Shown one piece after another: positions 1 through 10,653 of a DNA stretch of 64,000 nucleotides (the first letter of the stretch is position 1; each line of letters opens with the position of its first letter). Origin of the DNA: Pseudotabrizicola sp. (GTDB taxonomy: Bacteria > Pseudomonadota > Alphaproteobacteria > Rhodobacterales > Rhodobacteraceae); assembly GCF_030684215.1 (NCBI RefSeq), contig NZ_JAUXOV010000040.1, positions 48,655-112,654 on the forward strand. The letters are read 5' to 3'. The translations under genes were made by a program, and so were the position numbers. The notes under the pieces were generated by a model. That model saw only the letters and a list, made by a program, of their open reading frames with translations, was not told the origin of the DNA and ran no database searches.

Positions 1-20
1 GTGAAAGGGCAGGAAACAAG

Positions 21-2129
21 GTGGCGGTCCTGACAGGCTTGCTTATGCGGCCGCTCAACGCGCTGGCACAGGCGCGGGGCACGCTGTTCCCTTGGGTGCC
101 GCTGCTGATCGGTGTGGGGATTGGCGGCTGGTTTTCACTGTCATGGGAGCCGGGGTGGCCGGTCTACGCCTTGGCGGCCGCAGTCGTGGCCTTGTGTCTG
201 GCGCTGCGCCTTTGGGGGCCAGAGGCGGGGCATCCCTTTGTGCTGGCAGTGGCCTGTGTGGCCTTGGGCGTGCTGGCTTGTGGGTTGCGGGTGCAGATGG
301 TTCAGGCCCCGATGCTGGATTTTCGCTACTACGGCCCTGTGACGGGCGGTGTGATCAAGATAGACCGCAGCCAGACCGACGCCCTGCGCATCACGCTGGA
401 CCGTCTGCAACTGGACCGGGTGCGCCCCAGCCGCATGCCCGAACGGGTGCGGATTTCCTTGCGCGGCAAGGTGCCCGGCCATGCGCCCTTTCCGGGTGAG
501 GTGGTGATGGTCACGGCCACACTGCAAGCCCCCGATGGCCCGATCGAGCCGGGAAGTTTCGACTTTCGCCGGATGGCGTTTTTCGACCGGCTTGGCGCGG
601 TTGGCTATACTACGGCACCGGTGGTGCTATGGGAGCCTGCACCAGAAGGCGGGAGCGTGGCGAAACTGCGCCGTGATCTGGCACTGGCCTTGATGCGTGA
701 GGTGCCGGGCGATGCAGGCGGCTTTATCGCCGGGATCATGACCGGGGATCGCTCGGGGCTGAGCAGGCCCGCGGTGCAGGCGTTGCGCGATACCAATATG
801 GCGCATCTGCTGGCGATTTCGGGCATGCATATGGCATTTCTGACAGGATTTGTCTTTGCCGGACTGCGCATGGCGATTGCCGCCGTGCCGCCCCTAGCGC
901 TGCGGGTGAACGGCAAGAAGCTGGCCGCACTCGTGTCTTTGGCGGTGGCCGCGTTCTATCTTGCCCTGTCAGGGGCCAATGTGGCAACCGAGCGGGCGTT
1001 TATCATGGTGTCGGTGATGCTGGGCGCGGTGCTTTTGGATCGCAAGGCGCTGACACTGCGGTCGGTCGCCATTGCCGGCGTGATTCTGCTGTTGTGGCAG
1101 CCAGAGACGATGCAGGAACCGGGGTTCCAGATGTCATTTGCTGCGACGGTGGCCCTGATTGCAGGCTTTCGCGCAGTGGATCGGCGGGTGGTGGCGGGGC
1201 ATCTGCCAACTTGGGCGATGCCGGTGTTTACACTCGTGCTGTCAAGCGTCATCGGTGGCTTTGCCACGGCGCCCTATGCGGCGGCGCATTTCAATCGCTT
1301 TGCCGATTACGGTCTGATTGCCAATCTGCTGGCCGTGCCAGTCATGGGGTCAGTGGTGATGCCAGCCGGGGCGGTTGCGGGGTTGCTTGCGCCCTTTGGG
1401 TTGGCAGGTCTGCCGCTGTGGGTGATGGAGCAGGGGGCGGCGTGGATCATCTGGGTCGCGCATTGGGTCGCGGGGTGGAACGGAGCGGTGACGGCTATTC
1501 CTGCGCCGGGGCCGTGGGTCTTGCCGCTGGTCACGCTTGCGGGGGCATTTGTGGTGTTGCTGCGTGGGGCGTGGCGCGGATTGTTTGTTGCGCCTGCCGT
1601 AGCGGCGCTGGTGCTGTGGGTCGGGGCAGAGCGGCCATTGGTGCTGATCTCGGCCGATGGCGGGCTGGTGGGCGTGATAGGGGCCGATGGCCGGGCGCTG
1701 TCCGCGCCCAGCGGCGCAGGCTTTGCTGCACAGAACTGGCTGGAGAATGATGGCGATATGGTCAGCCAAGAGCAGGCCGCTGCGCGCGCCGGGATGCAGG
1801 GGCCGGTGGGCGCAAGACGGTTTGACGTGGTCGGGCTGACAGGCATGGCGCTGAAAGGCAAAGGCGCGTTGGAACTGGTAGAAGGCGCCTGCGCCGGGGC
1901 TGATTTCGTTGTGGTCTCGGTGCCCGTGCCCGATGTGCCTGAAGGCTGCCTGCTGCTGGGCCCGGAGCGCTTGCGCAACACCGGCACGCTGGCACTGTAT
2001 CCGGTGCCGGGCGGCCTGCGGCCAGAGCCTAGTTTCGGCGCGCGCCGGGTCTGGTCATCACCGCGCAGACCCGAAGGGCTGGCTGCGGTGATTGGCCCAA
2101 AGGCCAGCCGCGTCGCGTCCGGTCAGTAG
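21..2129 (+). CDS. comEC: ComEC/Rec2-family DNA-uptake channel protein
   Basis: This 702-residue polytopic membrane protein belongs to the ComEC/Rec2 family, which forms the inner-membrane channel for single-stranded DNA during transformation. The N-terminal third has several hydrophobic helices. The competence core spans roughly residues 225-500 and contains the family block [12 protein letters not shown] near residue 261. The C-terminal 150 residues resemble the periplasmic domain of ComEC proteins but show no HxHxDH metal-binding motif, so it is probably an inactive metallo-beta-lactamase-like fold. I take the GTG at 21 as start because it opens the frame directly onto a hydrophobic leader; a start upstream of the window cannot be excluded. 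The gene converges on lexA, overlapping it by 7 nt. Confidence 0.85.
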   Translation: MAVLTGLLMRPLNALAQARGTLFPWVPLLIGVGIGGWFSLSWEPGWPVYALAAAVVALCLALRLWGPEAGHPFVLAVACVALGVLACGLRVQMVQAPMLDFRYYGPVTGGVIKIDRSQTDALRITLDRLQLDRVRPSRMPERVRISLRGKVPGHAPFPGEVVMVTATLQAPDGPIEPGSFDFRRMAFFDRLGAVGYTTAPVVLWEPAPEGGSVAKLRRDLALALMREVPGDAGGFIAGIMTGDRSGLSRPAVQALRDTNMAHLLAISGMHMAFLTGFVFAGLRMAIAAVPPLALRVNGKKLAALVSLAVAAFYLALSGANVATERAFIMVSVMLGAVLLDRKALTLRSVAIAGVILLLWQPETMQEPGFQMSFAATVALIAGFRAVDRRVVAGHLPTWAMPVFTLVLSSVIGGFATAPYAAAHFNRFADYGLIANLLAVPVMGSVVMPAGAVAGLLAPFGLAGLPLWVMEQGAAWIIWVAHWVAGWNGAVTAIPAPGPWVLPLVTLAGAFVVLLRGAWRGLFVAPAVAALVLWVGAERPLVLISADGGLVGVIGADGRALSAPSGAGFAAQNWLENDGDMVSQEQAAARAGMQGPVGARRFDVVGLTGMALKGKGALELVEGACAGADFVVVSVPVPDVPEGCLLLGPERLRNTGTLALYPVPGGLRPEPSFGARRVWSSPRRPEGLAAVIGPKASRVASGQ

Positions 2130-2812
2130 CTGCGGATAAGCCCGACAAGCCGGCCCTGCACCTTGACCTGATGATCGGGCAGCACGCGGGTTTCATAGGC
2201 GGGGTTTGCCGCCTCAAGCGCGATCATGCTGCCTTTGCGCCGGAACCGCTTGAGTGTGGCTTCGGCATCATCGACAAGCGCCACCACGATATCGCCATTC
2301 TCGGCCGTATTCTGTTCGCGGATCACCACGATATCACCGTCGTTGATCCCGGCCTCGATCATCGAGTCGCCTTTGACCTCCAGCGCGTAGTGGCTGCCCC
2401 GGCCCGACAGCATCGATCCCGGCACGGCGATGTGATGCGAGATTTCGGAAATCGCCTCGATCGGGACACCGGCGGCGATGCGGCCCATCACGGGCAGTTC
2501 CATCGCATGCACAGCCTCAACCACCATGGCGCCGCGCGGGGCGGGTGCAGGTTTATCACCCTCGATCACGCGGGGGGTAAAGCCGGGCTTTTCCATCGCG
2601 TCGGGCAGTTTGATGATTTCCAACGCGCGGGCGCGATGAGCCAGACGGCGGATAAAGCCCCGTTCCTCCAGCGCGGTGATCAGCCGGTGGATACCGGATT
2701 TGGACCGCAGGTCCAGTGCGTCCTTCATCTCGTCGAAGGACGGCGGCACGCCGTCAACGTCCATCCGCGTCTTGATGAAATCCAGAAGTTCCAGCTGTTT
2801 GCGCGTAAGCAT
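2123..2812 (-). CDS. lexA: LexA SOS-response repressor
   Basis: LexA represses DNA-damage genes and cleaves itself when RecA filaments form. The 229-residue protein has an N-terminal winged helix (residues 1-70) with the alphaproteobacterial opening [13 protein letters not shown]. The S24 peptidase domain carries the scissile Ala114-Gly115 bond, catalytic Ser150 in GDSM and catalytic Lys188 in ATLKRF, so all self-cleavage residues are present. An SOS box lies 33-47 bp upstream of the ATG, indicating autoregulation. Its 3' end overlaps the convergent comEC by 7 nt, and moeA lies upstream on the same strand. Confidence 0.97.
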   Translation of the reverse strand: MLTRKQLELLDFIKTRMDVDGVPPSFDEMKDALDLRSKSGIHRLITALEERGFIRRLAHRARALEIIKLPDAMEKPGFTPRVIEGDKPAPAPRGAMVVEAVHAMELPVMGRIAAGVPIEAISEISHHIAVPGSMLSGRGSHYALEVKGDSMIEAGINDGDIVVIREQNTAENGDIVVALVDDAEATLKRFRRKGSMIALEAANPAYETRVLPDHQVKVQGRLVGLIRSY

Positions 2813-2844
2813 GACCCACCCTGATCTGCATTCGTTAACGCTAT

Positions 2845-2859
2845 GTTCTGCCCGTGTTC
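2845..2859 (-). promoter_or_regulatory. LexA operator (SOS box)
   Basis: The sequence GTTCTGCCCGTGTTC is a perfect match to GTTC-N7-GTTC, the alphaproteobacterial SOS box, which differs from the E. coli CTG-N10-CAG box. It sits 33-47 bp upstream of the lexA start, where a repressor would block the promoter. Autoregulation of lexA is the family rule, so this is very likely a real operator. Confidence 0.9.
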
Positions 2860-2892
2860 CCGGTTTGTGTCAAGCGCAATCCCTTTGGGTTG

Positions 2893-4077
2893 TCAGATTG
2901 GCAGATAGGTCACGGGTGCGCCTGTGCTGCGCGGGCTATCGCCTGCGGGGCGGATCAGCAGGGCATCGGCGGAGGACAGAATCGACAAGAGCGAACTGTC
3001 TTGTCGGTCAAAGGGCGTTATCCGGGGCAGGCCACCCGTTTGGGTCAACCGCGCCCGCATGTAATGGGCGCGCGGGCCGGTCGGGCCGACATCTTCTGCC
3101 AGCACGGCGGGTTGGGGCCTTGGGGCGTGGAAATCGGCAGGCAGGCCAAGCAGCGCGCGGATCATCGGCAGCAAGAACAGATGCGCGCAGACAACCGACG
3201 ATACCGGGTTGCCGGGCAGGCCCAGCAGGGCCGCCCCGCCCAGACGTCCCGCCATCAGCGGCTTGCCGGGGCGCATCGCGATTTTCCAGAACGCCCGCTG
3301 CATCCCCAGCGACTCTGCGACCTGCGCCACAAGGTCATGTTCGCCCACCGACGCGCCGCCTGTGGTGACAATCACATCGGCGCCTTCGGCCAGTCCCAGC
3401 ACAAAGCTCAGCGCCTCAACGGTGTCGCGCGCGATGGGCAACAGCCGCACCTCGGCCCCGGCCTCTTCGGCCAAGGCTTTGAGGGTAAAGGAGTTTGACG
3501 CGATGATCTGATCGGGGCCGGGGGTTTCGCCGGGCATCACCAGCTCATCCCCGGTGGCGATGATGGCGACCACGGGGCGGCGGGTGACGGGCGCCAGCGC
3601 CACATTCATCGACGCCAGAAGTGCCAGATCATTGGGGCGCAACAGGCGCGCTGGCAGAGTATCGCCTGCGCGGAAATCCTGTCCGGCGGGTCGGATGTGG
3701 GTGCCAGCATCAGCGCCCGGTTTCACGGTAATGGTGTCGCCGTCACGGATCACATCCTCTTGGATAATCACCCGCGTGGCCCCGTCGGGCAAAGGCGCGC
3801 CAGTAAAAATCCGCGCCGCCTGCAAGGGGCCAAGCGTGCCGTGCCAAGCATGGCCCGCGCCCGCCTCACCCACCACGGTAAAGCGATCATCGGCGGTGGG
3901 GTCACCCTGCACCGCGTAGCCATCCATCGCAGAGGCGGCAAAAGGCGGCTGATCACGGCTGGCGGTCGCTGGCCCCGGCATGTAGCGGCCTGCCGCAAGG
4001 GCCAGAGGCACGTGTTCAACAGGCAATGGGCCGACAAGCGCAAGGCACTGCACCAGCGCGTCTTCGACCGAGATCAT
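2893..4077 (-). CDS. moeA: MoeA, molybdopterin molybdenumtransferase
   Basis: MoeA inserts molybdate into adenylylated molybdopterin, the last common step of molybdenum cofactor synthesis in the cytoplasm. The 394-residue protein has the family's usual length and order: an N-terminal region with the block [15 protein letters not shown], the MoCF-binding domain with [12 protein letters not shown], and the [12 protein letters not shown] motif before a C-terminal domain IV. Its start overlaps the moaC stop by 4 nt (ATGA). The two therefore form a translationally coupled pair at the end of the trpGDC operon, an arrangement common in Rhodobacterales. Confidence 0.95.
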   Translation of the reverse strand: MISVEDALVQCLALVGPLPVEHVPLALAAGRYMPGPATASRDQPPFAASAMDGYAVQGDPTADDRFTVVGEAGAGHAWHGTLGPLQAARIFTGAPLPDGATRVIIQEDVIRDGDTITVKPGADAGTHIRPAGQDFRAGDTLPARLLRPNDLALLASMNVALAPVTRRPVVAIIATGDELVMPGETPGPDQIIASNSFTLKALAEEAGAEVRLLPIARDTVEALSFVLGLAEGADVIVTTGGASVGEHDLVAQVAESLGMQRAFWKIAMRPGKPLMAGRLGGAALLGLPGNPVSSVVCAHLFLLPMIRALLGLPADFHAPRPQPAVLAEDVGPTGPRAHYMRARLTQTGGLPRITPFDRQDSSLLSILSSADALLIRPAGDSPRSTGAPVTYLPI

Positions 4078-4571
4078 GGCTGATCCTCGGGCGCGGTATA
4101 GCGGCCCGATTTGCCGCCCTCTTTCAGAACCAGCCGTATCCCCTCGATCCGCATGGATTTTTCAACCGCCTTGACCATGTCATAGATCGTCAGGCAGGCA
4201 ACGGAAACGGCTGTCAGCGCCTCCATCTCTACCCCGGTCTGGCCACCGGTTTTCACCGTGGCCTCGACCACCACACCCGGCAGGGCGGGGTCTGGCGTGA
4301 GGGTAAGTGCCACCTTGGTGATCGGCAAGGGATGGCATAGCGGGATCAGATCGGCAGTTTTTTTCGCCCCCATAATGCCCGCCAGTCGGGCCACACCCAG
4401 CACATCGCCCTTTTTCGCCTGACCAGAGGTGATCAGCGCCAGCGTTTGGGCCGTCATCACCACAGACCCGCGCGCAACGGCCACACGAGCGGTTACCGGC
4501 TTGTCCGAGACATCGACCATATGTGCCGCGCCGTCGGCGTCAAAATGTGTCAGGCCAGCAGGGTCGGTCAT
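4074..4571 (-). CDS. moaC: MoaC, cyclic pyranopterin monophosphate synthase
   Basis: MoaC acts with MoaA to convert GTP to cyclic pyranopterin monophosphate, the first step of molybdenum cofactor synthesis. The 165-residue protein covers the full family length and shows the conserved [12 protein letters not shown] block and the [20 protein letters not shown] segment that builds the active site. It overlaps trpC upstream and moeA downstream by 4 nt each, so it should be translated from a trp-moa-moe transcript. No other molybdenum cofactor genes are in the window. Confidence 0.96.
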   Translation of the reverse strand: MTDPAGLTHFDADGAAHMVDVSDKPVTARVAVARGSVVMTAQTLALITSGQAKKGDVLGVARLAGIMGAKKTADLIPLCHPLPITKVALTLTPDPALPGVVVEATVKTGGQTGVEMEALTAVSVACLTIYDMVKAVEKSMRIEGIRLVLKEGGKSGRYTAPEDQP

Positions 4572-5380
4572 ATGCCGCCCTGCGCGGTCAAAGGTTGCGA
4601 CAGGATGGCGCGGGTGGCGGCGGTCACATCATCCTGCCGCATCAGGGATTCCCCGATCAGGAAGCAGCGCGCGCCGTATTGGGCAAGGTCAGCCAGATCG
4701 GCGGGGGTATAAAGCCCGGATTCCGATACGATCAGCCGGTCTTCGGGCACGCGCCGAGCCAGATCGCGGGTGGTGTCCAGCGTCACCTCAAACGTGTGCA
4801 GGCTGCGGTTGTTGATGCCCAGTAGCGGCGATTTCAGCAGCGTTGCACGTTCCAGTTCGGCCCTGTCATGCACCTCGATCAGCACATCCATGCCCCATTC
4901 GGTCGCCGCCGCTTCCAGCTCGGCGGCCTGTTCATCGGACAGGCTGGCCATGATCAAGAGGATGCAATCGGCATGCAGCGCGCGGGATTCTGCGATCTGA
5001 TAGGTGTCATACATGAAATCCTTGCGCAGGCAGGGCAGGCTGGTGGCCTGTGACGCCTGAATCAAAAAGTCATCTGCGCCCTGAAAAGACGGCGTGTCGG
5101 TCAGCACTGAAAGACAGGTTGCCCCCCCGTCTTCATAGGCTTTTGCCAAAGCTGGCGGGTCGAAATCGGCGCGGATCAGTCCTTTGGACGGGCTGGCTTT
5201 TTTTATCTCGGCAATCAGCCCGTATCCGGTGCTTGCGGCTGCTGACAGCGCGCGCGCAAAGCCGCGGGGGGCAGGGGCGGCACGGGCGGCTTCTTCAACA
5301 TCGGCTAGCGGGCGGGCAGCCTTGCGGGTGGCAACCTCCTCCAGCTTATAGGTTTTGATGCGGTCGAGGATCGTGCTCAT
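4568..5380 (-). CDS. trpC: TrpC, indole-3-glycerol phosphate synthase
   Basis: TrpC closes the ring of 1-(2-carboxyphenylamino)-1-deoxyribulose 5-phosphate to give indole-3-glycerol phosphate in tryptophan synthesis. The 270-residue protein is a single TIM barrel, not fused to TrpF. It carries the catalytic [10 protein letters not shown] motif near residue 60, [17 protein letters not shown] and VSESG. It follows trpD after a 26-nt gap and overlaps moaC by 4 nt. Confidence 0.97.
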   Translation of the reverse strand: MSTILDRIKTYKLEEVATRKAARPLADVEEAARAAPAPRGFARALSAAASTGYGLIAEIKKASPSKGLIRADFDPPALAKAYEDGGATCLSVLTDTPSFQGADDFLIQASQATSLPCLRKDFMYDTYQIAESRALHADCILLIMASLSDEQAAELEAAATEWGMDVLIEVHDRAELERATLLKSPLLGINNRSLHTFEVTLDTTRDLARRVPEDRLIVSESGLYTPADLADLAQYGARCFLIGESLMRQDDVTAATRAILSQPLTAQGGI

Positions 5381-5406
5381 GGTGGTATTCCTTGCCTTTT
5401 GGGCGG

Positions 5407-6420
5407 TCAGGCGTTGGTCAGGCGGGCAAGGGTGGTGATCTTGCCCTTGGCCGCGCCGGAATCAATCGAGTGTCGGGCCATCTCGACCCCTTCGGTCAGG
5501 CTGGTGGCTTTGTCTGCCACCACAAGCGCTGCCGCCGCATTCAGCAGCACCGCATCGCGGTAGGCCCCCGGCGCGCCATCCAGCAGCGCGCGCAGGGCGT
5601 GGGCATTCTCCGCCGGGGTGCCGCCCATGATCTTCTCAAACGGGTGATAGGGCAGGCCCGCGTCTTCCGGGTGCAGCGTGAATTCACGGATATGGCCGTG
5701 TTCAACCGCTGCCACCTGCGTCGGCGCAGCGATCGAGATTTCATCGGTGCCGTCGCCGCCATGCACCAGCCATGCCTTGATGCTGCCAAGCGCCAGCAGG
5801 GTTTCGGCCATTGGGCGGATCAGGCCGGCGGAAAACGCGCCCGTGAGTTGGCGTTTCACGCCAGCAGGATTGGTCAGGGGGCCAAGGATGTTGAAGATCG
5901 TCCGGGTGCCAAGTTCCTGCCGGACCGGCATCACATGGCGGATCGCGGGGTGGTGCATGGGGGCCATCATAAAGCCTATGCCCGCCTCGGCCAGACATTT
6001 TTCGACCAGCGCCGGGCCGACCATCACGTTCAGGCCCATTTCGGTCAGCGCATCAGCTGCGCCAGATTTGGACGACAGGTTGCGGTTGCCATGCTTGGCC
6101 ACCACCACGCCCGCGCCTGCCACCACAAAGGCCGTCGCGGTCGAGATGTTCAGCGTGCCCTTGCCGTCACCGCCGGTGCCCACGATGTCCATCGCCCCTT
6201 CGGGCGCGCGCACTGCGTTGCACTTGGCGCGCATCACGCTTGCCGCTGCGGCGTATTCATCCACCGTCTCGCCCCGTGTGCGCAGAGCCATCAGGAAACC
6301 GCCCATTTGCGCAGGGGTTCCCTGGCCTTCAAACAGCGCGGTGAAGGCGGCTTCGGCCTCGGCCCGCGTCAGGGGGCGTTCGGCGGCAAGGCCGATCAGC
6401 GGGCGTAGAATGTCGCTCAT
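5407..6420 (-). CDS. trpD: TrpD, anthranilate phosphoribosyltransferase
   Basis: TrpD transfers phosphoribose from PRPP to anthranilate. The 337-residue protein shows the PRPP-binding [15 protein letters not shown] loop near residue 80, the [16 protein letters not shown] block that follows, and [10 protein letters not shown] further on. All of these are standard in the family, and the length is normal. Its start overlaps the trpG stop by 4 nt (ATGA), showing translational coupling to the glutamine amidotransferase subunit. Confidence 0.97.
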   Translation of the reverse strand: MSDILRPLIGLAAERPLTRAEAEAAFTALFEGQGTPAQMGGFLMALRTRGETVDEYAAAASVMRAKCNAVRAPEGAMDIVGTGGDGKGTLNISTATAFVVAGAGVVVAKHGNRNLSSKSGAADALTEMGLNVMVGPALVEKCLAEAGIGFMMAPMHHPAIRHVMPVRQELGTRTIFNILGPLTNPAGVKRQLTGAFSAGLIRPMAETLLALGSIKAWLVHGGDGTDEISIAAPTQVAAVEHGHIREFTLHPEDAGLPYHPFEKIMGGTPAENAHALRALLDGAPGAYRDAVLLNAAAALVVADKATSLTEGVEMARHSIDSGAAKGKITTLARLTNA

Positions 6421-7004
6421 GCGGTCACCTTTACACCGGCTTCATCCAGAAAATTGCGCAACAACTGGTGGCCATGTTCTGACGCAATGGATTCGGGGTG
6501 AAACTGCACGCCCTCAATCAAATGGGTCTTGTGGCGCAGGCCCATGATGGTGCCATCCTCCAGCCATGCGGTGACTTCAAGGCAATCGGGCAGGGTTTCG
6601 CGCTCTACGATAAGCGAGTGATACCGAGTCGCCTGAAAGGGCGACGGCAGGCCGCGAAACACGCCTTTGCCGGCGTGGTGCATCGCGCCCATCTTGCCAT
6701 GCACGATCTCATGGCAGCGGATCACACGGCCGCCAAAGGCTTCACCAATTGTCTGATGACCAAGGCACACGCCCAAAAGCGGGATTTTAGCCTCAAAAGC
6801 TGCGGTGGTCAGGGGCAGGCAAATCCCCGCCTGCGCCGGATCACAAGGGCCGGGCGACAGGATAATTGCCTGTGGCGCCATGGCCAGCACATCCTGCACA
6901 TTCAGCGCATCATTGCGTTTTACAACGACATCGGCCCCCAGCTCGCCAAAATAATGAACGAGATTGTAGGTAAAGCTGTCATAGTTGTCGATCAGAAGCA
7001 GCAT
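6417..7004 (-). CDS. trpG: Anthranilate/aminodeoxychorismate synthase glutamine amidotransferase
   Basis: This 195-residue class I glutamine amidotransferase supplies ammonia to anthranilate synthase. The nucleophile lies in [15 protein letters not shown], with the catalytic His-Glu pair in HPESIAS near the C-terminus; the oxyanion segment is SPGPCDP. First position in a trpG-trpD-trpC run supports TrpG, though such subunits often also serve PabB. The partner trpE is not within this window, because the next gene upstream is divergent. Confidence 0.94.
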   Translation of the reverse strand: MLLLIDNYDSFTYNLVHYFGELGADVVVKRNDALNVQDVLAMAPQAIILSPGPCDPAQAGICLPLTTAAFEAKIPLLGVCLGHQTIGEAFGGRVIRCHEIVHGKMGAMHHAGKGVFRGLPSPFQATRYHSLIVERETLPDCLEVTAWLEDGTIMGLRHKTHLIEGVQFHPESIASEHGHQLLRNFLDEAGVKVTA

Positions 7005-7116
7005 CTTGCGAGGGCCTGTCGTATAGGGGATGAAGCCCGGAGCGGGTCGGGCTATAGATGGTCAGACCGGGGCAGGGGCGTCAAGACCGCTTGATCGTCC
7101 GGCCCGGATGGGCACA

Positions 7117-8640
7117 ATGTCCGGCAACGAAAAAAGGGGCAAGGCAGTGCGCGGGTTTGTTCGGGGTTTGCTGTGGGGAAGTCTGGCTGCGGCTGGCGGA
7201 TTGGTTGTGGTGTCTCAGGTTTCGGGGCCGCCCGTATCTGATGCGCAACAAGACCGCGATGCGACCACACGTGCTGAGGTCAGCACGCCTTCGGCTGATG
7301 GCGGGGAACAGGGGGCCGCACCGCCTTCTGAACCCGTGGCAGAACCTGCCCCCGCGCCGCTGGCGGTGACGCAGGCGCCCGATGCTCCTGAGAGTGCGGG
7401 CGCTTCCAATACCTTGCCCGCATTGCCCACCACCACCGAAGCACCTCCGGCGCAGGCGGTGGCCGACCTGCCCGCCTCGCCCGAAGCTGACGGTCCCATT
7501 GCCTTGGTCCCGGCCCCGGCAGAGCCTCCCGTCGCCCCGCCAAGCGATGCACCCGCGGATCAAATGGCTGCCGCCGGGCAGATTGCCCCACCTTCTGCCC
7601 CTGTTCCGGGGGAACTACCCCTTGCAAGCACACCACCAGATTCTCTGGGCTTGCCCGAAGCCGAGCAGGCACCCGCGCCTGCCGACCTGCCGCCGCCGTT
7701 GTCTCCCCAAGACGAGACGTTGCTGTTGCCTTTGCCCGACGCTGCGCCTGTCGATCCGGTGCCAGAGCCTTCGGAACCGGACCCGACACCTGAACCCATG
7801 CCATTACCGGAACCGGAGCCAGCCGCTCCGCCAACCGGCACTTTGGCCCCCGCGCCAGAGCTTGCCAACCAGACGCCGGGTGTCGTGACCGGACGTTTGC
7901 CCCGGATCGGCGCAGAGCCTGCGCCCGAGGTGACCCAAGGCGCGCCAGAGTTCGAGGATGACGAAAGCCTGCCGCCACTGCGCCGTTTTGCGCGGCCCTT
8001 TGAAAATGCCGGTCAAAAGCCGCTTTTCGCCATTTTGTTGCAGGATAACGGCAAGGACGGGGTGAATCGCGCCGAACTCGCCGCGCTGGCACTGCCCTTG
8101 TCGATTGTGATTGACCCGCTGTCCGATGGTGCCGCTGACCGGGCTGCGATCTGGCGCGCGGGCGGGCAAGAGGTGGTGATGGCGGGGACAGGTATTCCCG
8201 CTGGCGCAGGGCCCGGTGATCTGGAGCAAAGCTTTCAGGTGCTGGCCAGCCGTTTGCCCGAGGCGGTCGCGGTGATTGATCCTGATGGCAGCGCGTTCCA
8301 GAACAACCGCCCGTTGGCCACGCAAGTGGTGCCGATCCTTGCTGCGCAGGGCCGGGGGCTGGTTACCTTTGATCAGGGGTTGAACGCCGCCGATCAGGTC
8401 GCGCGACGCGAGGGTCTGGCCGCAGCCACGATTTTCCGCAGCATTGACGATGGGGCCGAAGACAGCCCGGTGATCCGCCGATATCTGGACCGCGCGGCCT
8501 TTAAGGCTGCTCAAGAAGGGCGGGTCGTCGTGATCGGTGTGCTGCGTCCCGAAACCGTGGCAGGCATTCTGGAATGGGCGGTCGAAGGGCGCGCGTCCAC
8601 CGTGGCCCTGGCCCCGATTTCAGCGATGCTCCAAAACTAA
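7117..8640 (+). CDS. YibQ-like divergent polysaccharide deacetylase family protein
   Basis: The protein has one N-terminal membrane anchor (about residues 10-35) followed by a roughly 250-residue linker very rich in Pro, Ala and Glu. The C-terminal domain, about the last 220 residues, matches the divergent polysaccharide deacetylase (YibQ/DUF610) family; recognisable stretches are FAILLQDNG, LPLSIVIDPLSDGA and VAVIDPDGSAFQNN. The family is predicted periplasmic and related to NodB-type hydrolases, but its substrate is not established. I chose the ATG at 7117 because the anchor follows directly; starts at 7030 or 7108 are possible, and no clear Shine-Dalgarno sequence decides. It is divergent from trpG and overlaps the convergent next gene by 4 nt. 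Confidence 0.7.
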   Translation: MSGNEKRGKAVRGFVRGLLWGSLAAAGGLVVVSQVSGPPVSDAQQDRDATTRAEVSTPSADGGEQGAAPPSEPVAEPAPAPLAVTQAPDAPESAGASNTLPALPTTTEAPPAQAVADLPASPEADGPIALVPAPAEPPVAPPSDAPADQMAAAGQIAPPSAPVPGELPLASTPPDSLGLPEAEQAPAPADLPPPLSPQDETLLLPLPDAAPVDPVPEPSEPDPTPEPMPLPEPEPAAPPTGTLAPAPELANQTPGVVTGRLPRIGAEPAPEVTQGAPEFEDDESLPPLRRFARPFENAGQKPLFAILLQDNGKDGVNRAELAALALPLSIVIDPLSDGAADRAAIWRAGGQEVVMAGTGIPAGAGPGDLEQSFQVLASRLPEAVAVIDPDGSAFQNNRPLATQVVPILAAQGRGLVTFDQGLNAADQVARREGLAAATIFRSIDDGAEDSPVIRRYLDRAAFKAAQEGRVVVIGVLRPETVAGILEWAVEGRASTVALAPISAMLQN

Positions 8641-9050
8641 AGCGCGCGCATCGGGCGTAGCAGCCCAAGCGTCGCGCGCAGGATCAGCACAATCGCTGCC
8701 CCGGCCAAAGCGCCGGGCGCAAAATCCATCATCGCGCCAATCACGCCGCCGATCACCAACCCTGTGGCGGCGGCGGGCACCCAGCCGAACCAGCCCAGAC
8801 GGATCAGCAAAGACGCGACGGGCAGGGCCAGAATCATCCCCACAAGGCTGAGGATCGGCGACAGCATCAGCGCCGTGCCGATCACCCAAAGCGAAATGCC
8901 CGCAGTTGCAGGCATGATCTGCTGCACCAGACTGAAGATGCCAAGGCACACAATGCCCAGCCCCGACGGCAACAGCACCGCTGCCACAGCAGCTGTCAAA
9001 AGGTCGCGCCAAGGAGTTTGCAACTGCTCGCGCGACCGGATCAGGCTCAT
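8637..9050 (-). CDS. Small polytopic membrane protein of unknown function
   Basis: I do not recognise this 137-residue protein. It is mostly hydrophobic, with about four predicted membrane helices rich in Ala, Gly and Leu, and opens with a short soluble segment (MSLIRSREQLQTPWRD). I chose the ATG at 9050 because it overlaps the tldD stop by 4 nt (ATGA), which suggests translational coupling; the longer open frame would run inside tldD. Its 3' end overlaps the convergent deacetylase-like gene by 4 nt. Linkage to tldD is the only functional hint. Confidence 0.75.
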   Translation of the reverse strand: MSLIRSREQLQTPWRDLLTAAVAAVLLPSGLGIVCLGIFSLVQQIMPATAGISLWVIGTALMLSPILSLVGMILALPVASLLIRLGWFGWVPAAATGLVIGGVIGAMMDFAPGALAGAAIVLILRATLGLLRPMRAL

Positions 9051-10468
9051 GCAGCGGAACCACCCACCGTTAGCCCGCCGATCAGCAGCGTGGGTTGGCC
9101 CACACCGACAGGCACCCATTGCCCGGCTTTGCCGCAATTGCCGATGCCGGGGTCTAGCGACAGGTCGTTGCCAATGGCGCGGATCTGTTTCAGCGCGGTC
9201 GCCCCGTCACCGATCAGCGTGGCGCCCTTGACCGGGGCACCCACTACGCCGCTCTGCACCCGGTAGGCTTCGGTGCAGGAAAATACGAACTTGCCATTGG
9301 TGATATCGACCTGTCCGCCACCAAAGCCGACGGCATAGATACCGTCTTTGAGACCGGCCAGAATATCCCTTGGGTCATCCTGACCTGCCAGCATATAGGT
9401 GTTGGTCATGCGCGGCATCGGGATATGCGCATGGCTTTCGCGCCGACCGTTGCCGGTGGGCGTCACGCCCATCAGCCGCGCATTTTGGCGATCCTGCATG
9501 TAGCCTACCAGAATACCATCCTCGATCAGCACGTTACGGGCCGATGCTGTGCCTTCGTCGTCAATGCTGATGCTGCCGCGCCGGTCCGGGATCGTGCCAT
9601 CATCCAGCACCGTCACACCGCGCGCGGCGATCTGCTGGCCCATCAGCCCGGCAAAGGCCGAAGTTTTCTTGCGGTTGAAATCGCCCTCTAACCCGTGGCC
9701 AATCGCTTCGTGCAGCAAGATGCCAGGCCAGCCGGGGCCAAGCACCACATCCATCACGCCTGCGGGAGCGGGCACCGCCTCAAGGTTGACCAGTGCAATC
9801 CGCAGCGCCTCACGCACCACTGGTTGCCAATGATCGGTCTGCATTAGCGACTTCAGCCCAAAGCGACCGCCGCCGCCCATGCCGCCCTGTTCGCGCCGGC
9901 CGTTCTGTTCTACGATCACCGAGATGTTCAGACGGGCCATTGGGCGAATGTCGCGCACCCGCAGGCCTTCGGGCCGCAGGATTTCAACCTCTTGATAGGA
10001 CGCCGAGATCGTGGCCGAGACCTGAATCACCCGAGCATCAAGCCCGCGGGCATAGGCATCAATCTCGCGCAGCATGTCGATCTTGACCGCAAAACTCGCG
10101 TCGGCCATCGGGTCGGCATCTCCGTAAAGTTTTACATTTGTACCCTGCGGCGGCGCGGCCATGGTCCCGCCACCATCGCCAACCGCCAGCCGCGCCGTTT
10201 CCGACGCGCGCTTCAACGCATTTTCGCTGATCTCGGTGGCATGGGCATAGCCTGCTACCTCGCCTCGCACGGCACGCAGGCCAAATCCTTCGGACGCATC
10301 ATAGGATGCGGTTTTGATCCGGCCATCATCCAGAACAATCGCCTCGGACCTGCGGCGCTCCAAAAACAGCTCTCCGTCCTCGGCCCCGGCCGTGGCCGCG
10401 CGAAGGATCGCCAGTGCCGCCGCCTCGTCCAGATGTGTCTCAAACGGGCGAAAGGGCTGATCGGTCAT
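9047..10468 (-). CDS. tldD: TldD family metalloprotease
   Basis: TldD with its partner TldE (PmbA) forms a cytoplasmic zinc protease that degrades unfolded peptides and matures some ribosomal peptides. The 473-residue protein has the expected length and the zinc-binding HEAIGHGLEGDFN motif near residue 255, which fits HExxxH. A C-terminal Cys- and Gly-rich segment (GKFVFSCTEAYRV) is also typical. The tldE gene is not in this window. The gene starts 185 bp from the divergent cox operon and overlaps the next gene by 4 nt. Confidence 0.95.
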   Translation of the reverse strand: MTDQPFRPFETHLDEAAALAILRAATAGAEDGELFLERRRSEAIVLDDGRIKTASYDASEGFGLRAVRGEVAGYAHATEISENALKRASETARLAVGDGGGTMAAPPQGTNVKLYGDADPMADASFAVKIDMLREIDAYARGLDARVIQVSATISASYQEVEILRPEGLRVRDIRPMARLNISVIVEQNGRREQGGMGGGGRFGLKSLMQTDHWQPVVREALRIALVNLEAVPAPAGVMDVVLGPGWPGILLHEAIGHGLEGDFNRKKTSAFAGLMGQQIAARGVTVLDDGTIPDRRGSISIDDEGTASARNVLIEDGILVGYMQDRQNARLMGVTPTGNGRRESHAHIPMPRMTNTYMLAGQDDPRDILAGLKDGIYAVGFGGGQVDITNGKFVFSCTEAYRVQSGVVGAPVKGATLIGDGATALKQIRAIGNDLSLDPGIGNCGKAGQWVPVGVGQPTLLIGGLTVGGSAA

Positions 10469-10653
10469 GAAAGCTGTCCTTGATCTGGGTCAAATGGCGC
10501 TGCTTTGTCGCAACGGTTTCTCTTGTGGCAGAGGCCCTAATATGGTTTCAAGACAGGCGGAAACAACGGGATTCTTCTGCGTGTCGCTACCATGCGGCAT
10601 GTGGGGTATTCTGACAAGCGGCGCCCAAGCCGTAAGGATAACGGGAACAGAAC

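Noticed and set aside
21..2129. ComEC lacking an obvious catalytic MBL motif, considered as a truncated gene
   Set aside because: About 700 residues without the HxHxDH motif is usual for alphaproteobacterial ComEC, so it is not evidence of decay.
2123..2812. Plus-strand open frames antisense to lexA, trpD, fumC and similar genes
   Set aside because: They are shadows of strongly conserved minus-strand genes in GC-rich codons and show no family features.
10469..10653. RegA-like GTCGC-N6-GCGGC pattern between tldD and coxB
   Set aside because: The spacing is not the usual N5 and such short GC words arise easily in this GC-rich DNA.
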